Assembly (NCBI GenBank): GCA_026874595.1
Contig: CM049310.1
Span: forward strand, 90,653,556-90,717,555
From: Sipunculus nudus
Lineage: Eukaryota; Annelida; Sipuncula; Golfingiida; Sipunculidae
Reading direction: 5' to 3'
Length of the DNA stretch: 64,000 nt
In this document: positions 45,301 through 55,646 of the stretch, in pieces
Numbering within the stretch: the stretch's first letter is position 1
How the letters are laid out: each line of letters opens with the position of its first letter
Program-made: the position numbers and the translations under genes
The notes under the pieces: generated by a model
Told to the model about the DNA's origin: nothing
The model's input: the letters and a program-made list of their open reading frames with translations, nothing else
Databases searched by the model: none

Positions 45301-46509
45301 GCCTAAAATGAACTCAACAGTGGGCCGTGACAAACGGAAACCAAAAACCACACATTGGTAATATATTCTATACAAACCTTAGCCGTTTACACAACTAAAT
45401 AGTAAACAAAGGAACTCCCGTTTCAAACACATAAATGTTATTAAATTAACAAAAAAAACTATTATAACTTGCTTTCATATTATCATACAAATTTGCTTAC
45501 ACATCAAAGTTTTTCTGCAAAAAGTTTGCTTCCAATAGAAAACTGTATCGCAAAAGGTGTTTTTATCGTTTCGGTACAGAGGTTACAAAATTTATACAAA
45601 TGAAAGTAAAGCCAACAATTATATATATTTTTGGAATGTACAATTACATGCAACAGACCAGTGGTAGGAAGGGAAACTTTTCTTTTGTCGTCAATGTCGA
45701 CTCCACATATGGTAATGAGAATGAAGAATTTATTTAAGTGGGCTAAGATTTCATGATACTATATCACAATAATCATAAATTTTAGATAAAAGTTAGATTT
45801 CATTAATACGTTTATATCCTCAGATAACGAAGAAAATACACTAAATTATATTTAAAACACCGCCACGTTTTGCCTGTTTTGTAATTTTAGTATTGAATGC
45901 TTTGTATGATAAATTCACAGGTCTCTGTATTGAGCATCAGCGGGTTCGAGGTCACTTTAGTGACCGGTATGATCATGCATCCATGAATGAAATAACAGAA
46001 ACAGAAAGAAGCTGAGCTGTTGTAACATACAAGCTGTAGATCCCCAAATTCCTAAAATCATCAACAAATGTAATGGAATAACTCGCAAATCATAAGTTAT
46101 GTATCGCCGGTGAGAAGCTAGAAACCTTGACATTGTACCCACTATTCGCCTTCACCAAAACTCCATGTTAAATTTCCACAAATCGTACTTTCTATTTGGT
46201 TACTGCAAAGCCCAAAACAAAATGAGATACCGGTTGACATATAGAACAGGAGGCAATTGATATTTTTGGAAGGAAATTACCACCACAGCAGAGCTGTGTC
46301 CTTGCCCCCGATGAAATTTGCATTTTGGTGTGTGATTACCTATGCAAAGGCTTTCAAATGTCAGAAACATACAGCTGGTAAACATGCAATTCTGAAGTTC
46401 GATGTTGACTTGGTTATATTGCCTGAGACACTCACAATCTGGTAATTGTAGGATCTGAAAAAAATGACAGGTGCTTTTTTCGTTTAGATCTAGATCTGGC
46501 ACATTAAAC
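45301..46509. other. Unassigned DNA within the family E region
   Basis: Frames at 45957-46142 (minus), 46200-46511 (minus) and 46257-46445 (plus) overlap each other and show no known motif; not accepted as genes. Confidence 0.5.
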
Positions 46510-46760
46510 AATTCTGTGAACTATGCCTCCAATCTCAAGACATTGGACGTTTCAATGGTATGTATATATAATTAATTATACAATATTTTTCGTTCCTATT
46601 CATGTTCATATTAATGAACCATTGAACCTTGGATGGACGACCGTATATATGTATCTGACTCCACCATGTTGAAGCATTTCAGAACAAAAGTTAGCATGAT
46701 AAAATGGAACTCAAAAGTGTGTCCTGCCAGATTGAGACCAATGACATTGACAACTTCCCA
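46510..46760 (+). repeat. Family E block T, copy 3
   Basis: TGTGAACTATGCC, then GAACCTTGGATGGACGACCGT, CATTTCAGAACAAAA and GAGACCAATGAC follow the order of 42630-42840 and 49206-49400. Confidence 0.45.
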
Positions 46761-47799
46761 TTAGAAACCTTTTCCGTATACATAAACATTTTCCGTACAT
46801 AAAAGAGGTTTTCAAATGTCAGGTTGATAGAACTGGTATTATTGAAGTTTCGTAACGATGATGGTGGCTTGGATATGTTGTCTGTAAGTCTGCTCATTTT
46901 AGAAATGGAACTGCAATATTGTTCATATGCCAGACCTACATCAGTCCACTTTCAGGTATTTAATTATTTAATGATTATTTGTTTCTTAATTATTTCATCT
47001 AACATGAAATGTGGAGGATTTAACATTAACCTACGATAAACTTACAAAAGACATTTTATTCATATGATCGCTGTAACTCCTGGATAAAGGAAAATTCTTT
47101 ACGGTTTTAAACCTTTTATATCCCTTGTACGATTTTACACGAAATTTTCATTTCAGTGTACGCTGTCATATATAGATACTATTTTTCCATGATATAACTT
47201 AAGCTTTTCCGATAGCCTATGTAGTCATCAGATATCTTTTATTTTTTATGTTATTAATGTACTCTTTGTCATTTGGTTCCGTATTGTACTGTCTTTATAT
47301 CAATTGGATCATATGTTTTTAACTTAGCACGAATTCATTGGGAATAAAACAGCGCTTGGTGATACAGCCATCCTGTTGAAATGTAATGTACTTAATAAAT
47401 TAATTCAGTGTGAGAATGATTAACAGTTCGTGGGTGGCAAATGACACCACAGGAATCGCCATGACTTGCCAATTAAGAAATGACATTTGTATATCTTTTT
47501 ATGATCATTCTGAGAGTCCACACCTTCAGGGGGTAAAGACATTGTGCCATTATTTACGCCAGATGAACAAATCATATTATATCACAATACCTATATTAAA
47601 TCTCGTCACTTTGTATATATGAGTATTTGCTACTAATGGAAATATTTCGTATTAACTTAACTGATACAGGAAAAGGTGAGTCGGGCTGATATTGGCATAA
47701 GAAGTTTTTCTGGCACGACCGGATTATACACCTCAACAGATAACAGTTACTATAGCTGAGATACTTTTTACAGAGTTCAAATGCAGACGATTCCATTTA
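46761..47799. other. Unassigned AT-rich DNA within the family E region
   Basis: The 71-codon frame at 46824-47039 and the 70-codon frame at 47410-47622 show no family motif. Confidence 0.5.
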
Positions 47800-48110
47800 C
47801 TTACTCCCGTGAGCAATACACAAATGTGATATCCTCGACCGTGGCATATCACGTAGTGAGAGAAATGTGTTACATTAAGTGACCTTTGAATGTTTGCCTT
47901 GTATTAAGGTAATTTTACCAGGATAATTCACTTTTAATATTTATGCCGCACCTATAGCTTGTACGATCTTTTATAACGGTCGGCTTTAGCAGGAGTCTTA
48001 TAGAAGAGCATCTAATGTATTGTCTCCATCACGGGTAGGTGTTAGATACACTTTATTGTCCGGCTACGTAACACCACAAGAGTATGCCTGTCTACAATAG
48101 CTGATTAAAC
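47800..48110 (+). repeat. Family E block Q-R, copy 3
   Basis: TTACATTAAGTGACCTTTGAATGTTTG, CAGGATAATTCAC-TTTAATATT, CCATCACGGGTAGGTGTTAGATACAC, GTCCGGCTAC, CTGTCTACAATAG. Confidence 0.65.
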
Positions 48111-48889
48111 GTGGCAAGAAATCGTATAGCCTGTCTGTTATCTATCTGTCTGTGATATGTATAACATTTGTCCATTTGTTTCCGATTTCAACTCACCATG
48201 ATTCTTATTTGATTCTTTCACTACACACACATACACATACGCACAACTTACCAAGGGTTTGTTGTAATTGTGTAAACCAATCATATATTAAAGTTGACCG
48301 TAGAAAAATACTATGAAGAAAGAAATTCTACCTTCTTTTAGGGAAAATTCAACATGGTCTGTTTCCAGCCTTTAACCTAACCTGTTTGACTGTGGGGTAT
48401 CAATAAGGAAATAAAAGAACATCAGTTGATTAAATTTATTCTGCTAAGAGTCCATATTTGGTATTTAAATGAGAATATCTGTAACCAGACTAATAATATT
48501 TTAAGGCCTTGCTCACTTTTATCTGCTGGTTATTGTTAGGCTGACTGCAAGCATACCAACACTAGTATATTCACTAAAAGAAGAATAATAAAATCACCGG
48601 TTATTGACCCGTGTCTACGCTACACGGCGACATTTTTATATAATTCAGTAGATGATCCCATCATTTTCTATACCTTTACTTTTTACAAGATTGATCTGAA
48701 AACTTTCCCATTTTGTAGTAAAATCAAGTGACCGAGGTCATTATGTAAACAATGAGACAAACTTCTAAGAATGAGTTCAACTTAAAAGTTTTGTAAGGGG
48801 CTGGTTTGATGGCTTTATGTCATTGCTTTAAACCATTTATAGAATAAAATGTGTTGTTAATGCATTATAGGTATTGGGTAAAGTTCAAG
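48111..48889. other. Unassigned AT-rich DNA within the family E region
   Basis: No feature recognised. Confidence 0.5.
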
Positions 48890-49440
48890 AACCAATGTCG
48901 TTAAGGTAAAACTCGCATGATGAATGACTGCTATACTTCATAATGACCTGCTCCCTATAACAAAGGTTTTGCCCTTAACGTCATAAATTAGTCGTGTATT
49001 TGAAACTTTAACCGTGTGTGGTTTGGTTTAGCTTCCCCAATAATATGGCCTCTGTACCTCTTGCAATATGTCATCTTCATATCGTTAAGAACTTGGAAAG
49101 CCGTGTAATGAATCTTCATTTTAGGTGGAATGAATGCAATGTTGTTTTAATAAGCTCTCGATTTAAATGAAACAGTGAAGTAAAAAGTTAATTTAGATGA
49201 GACATGAATCCGTGAACTTTGATTGAACTATGAAAACAATGGACTTATTGATTTAACGTAAATAATTTATTTTATAATTTGTTTAAATTTCCTTTTATGT
49301 ACATATTGATGACCCTTCAACCTTTGGTAAACGAACGTGCGACTAATCTCACAGAGCTGGTCCATTTCAAAGTTACGGCCGATTGAATAGAATTTGTACT
49401 ATGACGCCTATGAGTATACAGTGAGAGTTTCTATACGTAA
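48890..49440 (+). repeat. Family E block S-T, copy 4
   Basis: AAAGTTCAAGAACCAATGTCG, GATGAATGACTGC, ACAAAGGTTTTGC, GGCCTCTGTACCTCTTGCAATATG, CGTTAAGAACTTGG, AATCTTCATTTTAGG, AACGAACGTGCGACTAA. Best match is 42290-42850. Confidence 0.6.
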
Positions 49441-51105
49441 GCCTGAGCCAGTCGTTCATCACAAAAGAAAAAAGTGTGCTCTTACCTTTTTGGTTGATGA
49501 TGCTCATAAATTATCTCTTATGTATACATCAGTATTCTTTTGTAACAAATAGTAATTGTTACTGGTTTTCACATTTTGTTGCGTTGATGTCCATTGCTTC
49601 TATTTCGTCCAACGATTTGTAAATTTATTTCCCATTGGGACACCATACAGGGCAGCTTGTTAAATGTTAATACTTAGAACATCAATTTAATCTTAACTTT
49701 GAAAACCTAATACATAAATTCATTCATTCACCGAAATGAAATATGATGTAAATCTTACGGTTTTCGTAAAGCAAATCACATGTAACGGACAGGTGAGATA
49801 AAGAGTAGTACCATTGTGGGAACAGTATACGGCTATATATTATATATATTATATGGTACCGCTTAATACAGGTTTGAATTCGGTGTAATCGGATTTTACC
49901 TCCCGTCGATCATACAGTAAATATACAAACTATTGTATTTGGAAAAACTTACAGATTTTACTTTATTTATGATTTTATTATTAAAATCCATTGACATAAA
50001 ATTTTTAAGATTTTGGGTATCCCTTTTTTCAGTTCTTTGAGTATTGAGATCATACGTGTTCGGAATGACACAAAGAAGAAATTTCTTTGTTGTGATTTTT
50101 TTGGTAATACTCATGAAACAAAAGTTTAACCGTTAATGTTTAGTCCTCATGATATTGAGGGGACTATAAAAAAAAAGGTAAATTTGTCACCATTAGGTCA
50201 TGTTAACTTCCCAAAAGTTGGATACTGTAAAGATCAAAACGAAATGAAACAAATGGCAAATGAGACACATTTCAAATAAGTTAAGAGATCTGCCGTCAAT
50301 AATGTTATCATTAAACTGTAGCTTTGTTCCTGATTAAATTGCAATCATACAATTTCAATTGAAGAATGTCCCAAATTGTGAGTACACTGTTGGTATACAG
50401 TTCTGAAGTATGAAATGGAGATGCATGTTCGTACATATGCTTGTATATCTACCCCGTTTTGAAACGGTTGGATCAGAAATTGCTATAGCAGGTGCTATTC
50501 CTTCTTGAAATTTCATACTTGGTTATCAAACTCGGTTATAATATGCAGAATATGCTTAAAGGTACATTAATAATTATATGTATATAATAGTGTTTAATGA
50601 ACATCGAAATAAGTGCTCACTGTAATGTTAAATAGACATAAGGTCGTGTATGGTTTGTTTCATTAATTGAAAACCATGTTATTGTATAGTAATATTTCAA
50701 CACACATAAATATACTTTATCCACAATAGATATCTAAATTTATATATACGTTATAAAAATAAGGTTTTAGTATATATTTTCAATTCAGATTTACTATAAA
50801 ATTCATGTATATATTCAGACTAAAGAAGGACTCGTTATATGACCCTTTTTACTGTAGTATTATTTTTTGTCTGTATAATTAAGATTTCAGAGAAATGTCA
50901 AACTACTCATGAATATGAATTATCATATTTTCGTCCGTGCACAGTAATTCTACTAGAGTTCTTTTCGAGTTTAGAAATTATTTTTTGACTTATTTATTAA
51001 TAAAAAGAATATCAGCGTCGACGATCTTTATAAGCAATCAACCTGACATAATTTGTACATAATACACATCAATCTAAGAGCATTCGCAGACTATTCCCCG
51101 TGGTA
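49441..51105. other. Unassigned AT-rich DNA
   Basis: No gene recognised; the 72-codon minus frame 50114-49896 shows no motif. Confidence 0.5.
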
Positions 51106-51119
51106 AAATGACGTCATTT
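51106..51119. promoter_or_regulatory. Palindromic CRE-like site
   Basis: AAATGACGTCATTT, a perfect 14-bp palindrome containing the full CRE TGACGTCA. It lies about 265 bp upstream of the candidate small secreted-protein frame. Function not demonstrated. Confidence 0.4.
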
Positions 51120-51373
51120 AGACTGTAGATAGCACATTCCATTGCTTTTTGTTCATATCTTTTTCTTACTAGCTTGATATTCAAGCACTTTTCCGCGCAG
51201 CCTGTTTCTCAAGCACGATTCCACTTCCCCTGGGCGGACATGATATTTTTAGTGACGCTGGTAAAGTTGACACAATTTACACCCGGCATTAGGCAATCAG
51301 GCAGGCCGGCGTGAGTGAACCCATCTTTCACTTGCTTGACCTTTTTACGCCATACAGCTTCACATTTCCTTTA

Positions 51374-51610
51374 ATGAGAGATTGCCGGTGCGTGTCTTTA
51401 TCCTCAAGCTTTCTTCCCTTCTTTATTTTATTCCTGTTTACTGTACCCGCAAATGGCTTTTTGGGAGAAAACCCATCTGGGCCCGATACTAGAGGAAGCA
51501 TGTGTGCGCTAGACATGAAAAAGACGCCTTTGATTGACATACCAGGGTGCTATTTTTATACTACTCTAAGCATCTATGGAATAGGGGCGCCCTGTGGGAC
51601 TCCAACTTAA
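51374..51610 (+). CDS. Candidate small secreted protein, 78 aa (hypothetical)
   Basis: I do not recognise this protein. From the ATG at 51374 the frame has a basic/cysteine-containing start (MRDCRC), a strong hydrophobic run (residues 12-24, FLPFFILFLFTVP) and a plausible signal-peptidase site after ANG near residue 28. About 50 polar/neutral residues with three cysteines follow (GSMCALD, PGCYFY, APCGTP). A stop at 51608-51610 is followed 24 bp later by AATAAA (51634-51639). The frame is richer in G+C than its flanks. An upstream GATATTTTTAG and the CRE-like palindrome could serve as a promoter. A chance frame or a single exon of a longer gene remain possible. An earlier in-frame GTG (51311) is not a plausible eukaryotic start. 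Confidence 0.25.
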   Translation: MRDCRCVSLSSSFLPFFILFLFTVPANGFLGENPSGPDTRGSMCALDMKKTPLIDIPGCYFYTTLSIYGIGAPCGTPT

Positions 51611-51633
51611 GATCCTTATAAGCAAGAGCCTTA

Positions 51634-51639
51634 AATAAA
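51634..51639 (+). promoter_or_regulatory. Polyadenylation signal-like AATAAA
   Basis: AATAAA 24 bp after the stop of the candidate frame at 51374-51610. Common by chance in AT-rich DNA; listed only because of its position. Confidence 0.25.
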
Positions 51640-51854
51640 CCAATATATTGGTATCTTGAAAGTATATGTTTTAATTGAATTAGTTAGATTTCTATGCCTT
51701 TACATCAATACGTATTGTATGGAATTTAAGAATAAGACTATTAAGAATAAAAATGTATTAATTTAAACTATATTCATTTGTAGATGCTTAAATAAACGCG
51801 TTTTTTTTACTATTTTGTAGAGGCATGCGTTTATGGAATGAAACACTGCTTTAC

Positions 51855-52110
51855 GATAGCCAACTTGTACGAGACCGTAAATACTTGTCACCATATAGAT
51901 GTTAATTCATCTCGTAGGCTAATGTTAATTCAACTCGTAGGCTAATGTTTAGGTTATCGCAGTTTATCACGGTATCGATGCCACAGGATGGATGAACGTT
52001 TCAGTGCATTCCCCCTATGACTTGTGTCACGACTCATGTAGGCCTACCAGTTCAACATAAATACCTAAAACGGCGTGCATTCACGGCTGCAGCTGCATGC
52101 CTCCAGACCT
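51855..52110 (+). promoter_or_regulatory. Promoter-like block P, copy 2 (TATA-like)
   Basis: GATAGCCAACTTGTACGAGA, a 23-bp tandem doublet (ATGTTAATTCA-CTCGTAGGCTA, 51899-51944), GAACGTTTCAGTGCATTCCCCC, CTTGTGTCACGAC, TACCAG and CATAAATACC. Same order as 39926-40190, about 12 kb away. Downstream sequence (GGCTGCAGCTGCATGCC) is not shared. Confidence 0.4.
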
Positions 52111-55100
52111 ATACTCATTCAAAGCGGCAAAATTAATTGGATCATATTAACTGAACTTCGATGGATAATATACGCAGTTACATAGTATGGAAAATAAAAA
52201 CAGACAATTATTTTAAAGTATTTTTACAAATCAGAAAATAATACCTCGCTTAATTGCACGGTCAGTAAAAACTTAAGTGTAGGTGCTTAATATTATGCCA
52301 TACCGACAGAAACTCCCCCCTTAAACCCCAGGCTATATAAAACCTAAATTTAATTATCACTTCTTTTGAACGAGTTTTAGCATGTGTCCATTTTGACTAT
52401 CCGTTACAATTAGTTTCAATGACATGAGAGAGTTTTATCTAATTGTCAGAATGCTTAAGGGGCCATTCAACACGTTAAACCAGATTAGTCGGAGAGTCGA
52501 CTAAAAGCTTTGGAGACCTTTCTTGGAAAAGTAATATCTGTTCTACATTATACCCGTTTGCTGCAAGAATAAAATATTTACAGTGCCTTCGGGACAATAA
52601 AGGTTTACCACCCATTAAGGTACTCCATTCTTATGATAATTTAATGTTAGTGCAGCATCATAAAACCAGATGTCGGAACACTTTAATAACTTTTACAGCT
52701 AGCTTTTCACCCACCTTTTACGTAGACCCTATGTGGTTTCTTGCTTACTCTGAGTAAATATTAGTGCACTTTATAATGCACTTTAAATAATTCCGGTTAA
52801 AACCTCAAACACGGTACATGCCCCTATGTTGACAAACAAAAAAAAAACATATAACCAGAGGTGATTGGTTTGAGATATGCGGAAGCTGAAAGGTCGCTGG
52901 TTGCAAAACTCTGGTTTTTTTACTAACCATCAGATGTGTTTTGATTTTTGTGCCCCCCCCCCCCCCTATCTAATACACACTTGGATACAAACAACCCGGG
53001 TAGTCTTGTGTGGTGGCATCGGCGTCATCTGCGGTTAATGGATGTCCGATATCGGAATAAACCCCTTTTGAAAATCTTGCTGTCTCTTTGCATTTTTTTT
53101 TCTTTAAAGTGACTGCTCCAATTCTTTTTTTATATAAAATTGTCTATTGGTAAACAAGCATTATGATCTTGTTCTACAGTTTTATCAAGTATAATTTGCA
53201 ATACATTTGGATTATTAGAAATATAAACTCTTTGTTAACAAAGAGGACAACCGATTCGCCAAGTCTACATCCAGAGTGCGCTAAACTTCGAGTGGTCAAA
53301 CTTTACTAATTATTAAATGACTGTTACTTATTTAATAACACTGTGATCAAAATGTGTCTGAATGCTTCCAGAGCAAAAAAATGAAAGATGCCTTTAGGAT
53401 AAGAGTTATTTTCCGAGCTCAAATCGCCTCCTTGTTATGATAATTTAATTTAGTGCGGGTACATGTAACAATTTTTGACATGTTAAGTGTTCTTAACTCT
53501 AATGAGGAAAATTATATCAGACTCTCTGTACTTTTTGCACTTACAATAAAATGGCTTAAGTGGTTTCATTAATTATTCGACAATTAAGTTTTATGTTCCA
53601 AAAGTTTTAAAGTTTGCTCAAGTATTATTTTCATACGCAATATGTATTCATTTATATTAAATTCTTCATATTCATTCATTTGAGAGGAACAATCAATAAA
53701 ATATTTAAGTTATCGGACTCTGCTTCTAATGGTCTGTATCTTTTAATTTAATTCAAGCTCTATGTTACTAATTTAATCACACTTACATTGAAAAGTTTTG
53801 CAGAGCAAAAAAAAAAATACTCTATACCTTTTACTATTCTTAACTGAACATTAGAGTTATCGGGAGAGGTAGACCAATTTATAGGAAATATATATCGATG
53901 CAAAAAAAGTGATTTTTTTTTACTTCGCTTATTTCTTATTAAGAGGGTTATTAATCAGAAATAACTAAATATTTCTTGCATAGCTCCATATCTCCTTATC
54001 CTATTAAAAGCCAAGATTCCTTATGTACGGAAAGGGGATCCGGCAACTTGAATGCATATCCGGCAAAACTAGTCGTGACATGTAGCGTGACATGTTTGCC
54101 GGTTCCGAATGATACGTATCCCGGAGGAATTCAGAAAAAAAAATATGGTTTTTTTTTTGCCATGCGGCTCATATAAAATCTCTAAAGACGCATTCCGCAT
54201 GCAGCATTCTGTTTTCCGTAGTTGTATAAGGACTCATAGCTTATTCCGTGCTGTAATCATATTTAACTGTTTTCACTACGCTGCGTGCAAAAGACAGAAA
54301 ATAAAGTGATGTTACCAGATCTTATCAAGTATATAAATATTACCAAGTTAAGCCATTTCTGGTCCGTTTGAAGCACTGGCATTTTCTCTTCGTTGTCAAC
54401 GAATTGATGAAATTAGGCACAAGTTGTTTCAAACTCCAATCACTAAAGAGGATAGTCCTGGGCGAAAAAGCACTGTGTTCTAAGGCTGTCTTTCTAAATC
54501 CTTTTGAAGTATTGTAGGAGAATAAACGCTTGGTGTTTGAATCACGAAGTTTTTAGACCTCTTATTCTTAAACAGTTATGACACGAAGTAATACGTCGGA
54601 CCTGATGCATAAGTATGAAGCATTTTTCTGTTTAATCTCCTCGGTTAATCAAAGACAGAATATAAAATATACAGAGGTTCAAAACACGGGAAAAGGAGCT
54701 TACATTTCGCTAAATTACTCATAGCCAGACGGTTCAGGCAAAGAGCCTATGGAAAAAAACATAAGAAACTGTAATAGGATTACTTAAAATTACAGTTTCG
54801 GCATATTATGAGACCATGGTCTAGAAAGAAACAACCCATGATTTCAAGAAGGATAATCGCCACAAAAGCTGATTGTGTTGCTAAGCCTCGCTTTAATCAT
54901 CTCTTTTACAAATTAACTTTAAACCGGCAAGAGTCCATCAGATTTTTAGATCTGAACTATCAAGAAAATGGCCATGAGTGCCATATATAAGGATTTTAAA
55001 GCTTATGTGACATCACAGTTCCCACACCTTGCTTAATTATCAAATGCAGATTAATATTTTCATACAATGACGAATTTTACAAGAGCGTTTTCAACTAATT

Positions 55101-55144
55101 TCATACCACCCGAAAGTGCTGTTTACACGTGCAATCTTGAAGTA

Positions 55145-55146
<2 letters not shown>
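52111..55146. other. Unassigned AT-rich DNA
   Basis: No gene recognised. C run at 52953-52966; several A/T homopolymers. Frames at 53976-54309 and 54808-54990 lack motifs. Confidence 0.5.

Positions 55147-55209
<63 letters not shown>
55147..55209. repeat. (TA)n microsatellite
   Basis: TA array of 63 bp, directly abutting the downstream side of the minus-strand hammerhead motif. The 60-codon minus frame across it is an artefact of the array. Confidence 0.98.
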
Positions 55210-55210
<1 letters not shown>

Positions 55211-55234
55211 CTCTGGAGAAAAACAACACTGTAA

Positions 55235-55282
55235 ATTCACAACAGTCTGTTTCACGGGATGCGACCCGGTCATCAGGTGAAT
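55235..55282 (-). ncRNA. Hammerhead ribozyme motif, type I, with one-nucleotide stem III loop
   Basis: Minus strand, 5' to 3': stem I ATTCAC (55282-55277); core CTGATGA (55276-55270); stem II CGGG/CCCG with loop TCGCAT (55268-55255), bordered by one C-U mismatch at the core-proximal pair; GAAA (55253-55250); stem III ACAG/CTGT (55250-55247 with 55245-55242, its first A shared with GAAA) closed by a single A; cleavage triplet GTT ending at 55241; stem I partner GTGAAT (55240-55235), fully complementary to ATTCAC. All conserved core nucleotides are present. Predicted self-cleavage is between 55241 and 55240. A tiny stem III and open stem I are the form known from Penelope-like elements and retrozymes. 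Downstream comes a T-rich tail and then the TA array. Confidence 0.78.
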
Positions 55283-55589
55283 GTGGTTAGAATGACGCTA
55301 CCGGCTTGGTTTGAAATGCCGAGACTTTACGAGATCACGAGATTATGCTTTGTATGGCCCGGGGGGGGGGGGGATGTGAAAGACTGACACTGATCCTATT
55401 GTCCTCGGGGGCACAATAGGATTGGTCAGGGTACACGTGCGATACTGGAACATAACAGGGCAAAGGGGTTTGTTGTTGTTTTAATGTTTATATATAATAC
55501 AAAGATATTTTACCTGGGTGCCTAATAAGCATAGTAAACTGATTAGCAATAGGGTCCTCCAGAGTTAACTTTACAACGGAGGGTAACTC

Positions 55590-55594
<5 letters not shown>
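55283..55594. other. Unassigned DNA between two TA arrays
   Basis: Likely part of the ribozyme-bearing element on the minus strand. G run at 55363-55374. Near the second array, AGAGTTA and TAACTCT (55561-55590) form a short inverted pair. Confidence 0.4.

Positions 55595-55643
<49 letters not shown>
55595..55643. repeat. (TA)n microsatellite
   Basis: TA array of 49 bp, 385 bp from the previous one. Confidence 0.98.

Positions 55644-55646
<3 letters not shown>

Noticed and set aside
46200-46511. 103-codon minus frame with several cysteines
   Set aside because: No regular cysteine spacing or known fold, and it overlaps a plus-strand open frame and repeat blocks.
55091-55273. 60-codon minus frame with an (IY)n tail
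   Set aside because: Translation of the hammerhead region and the TA array.
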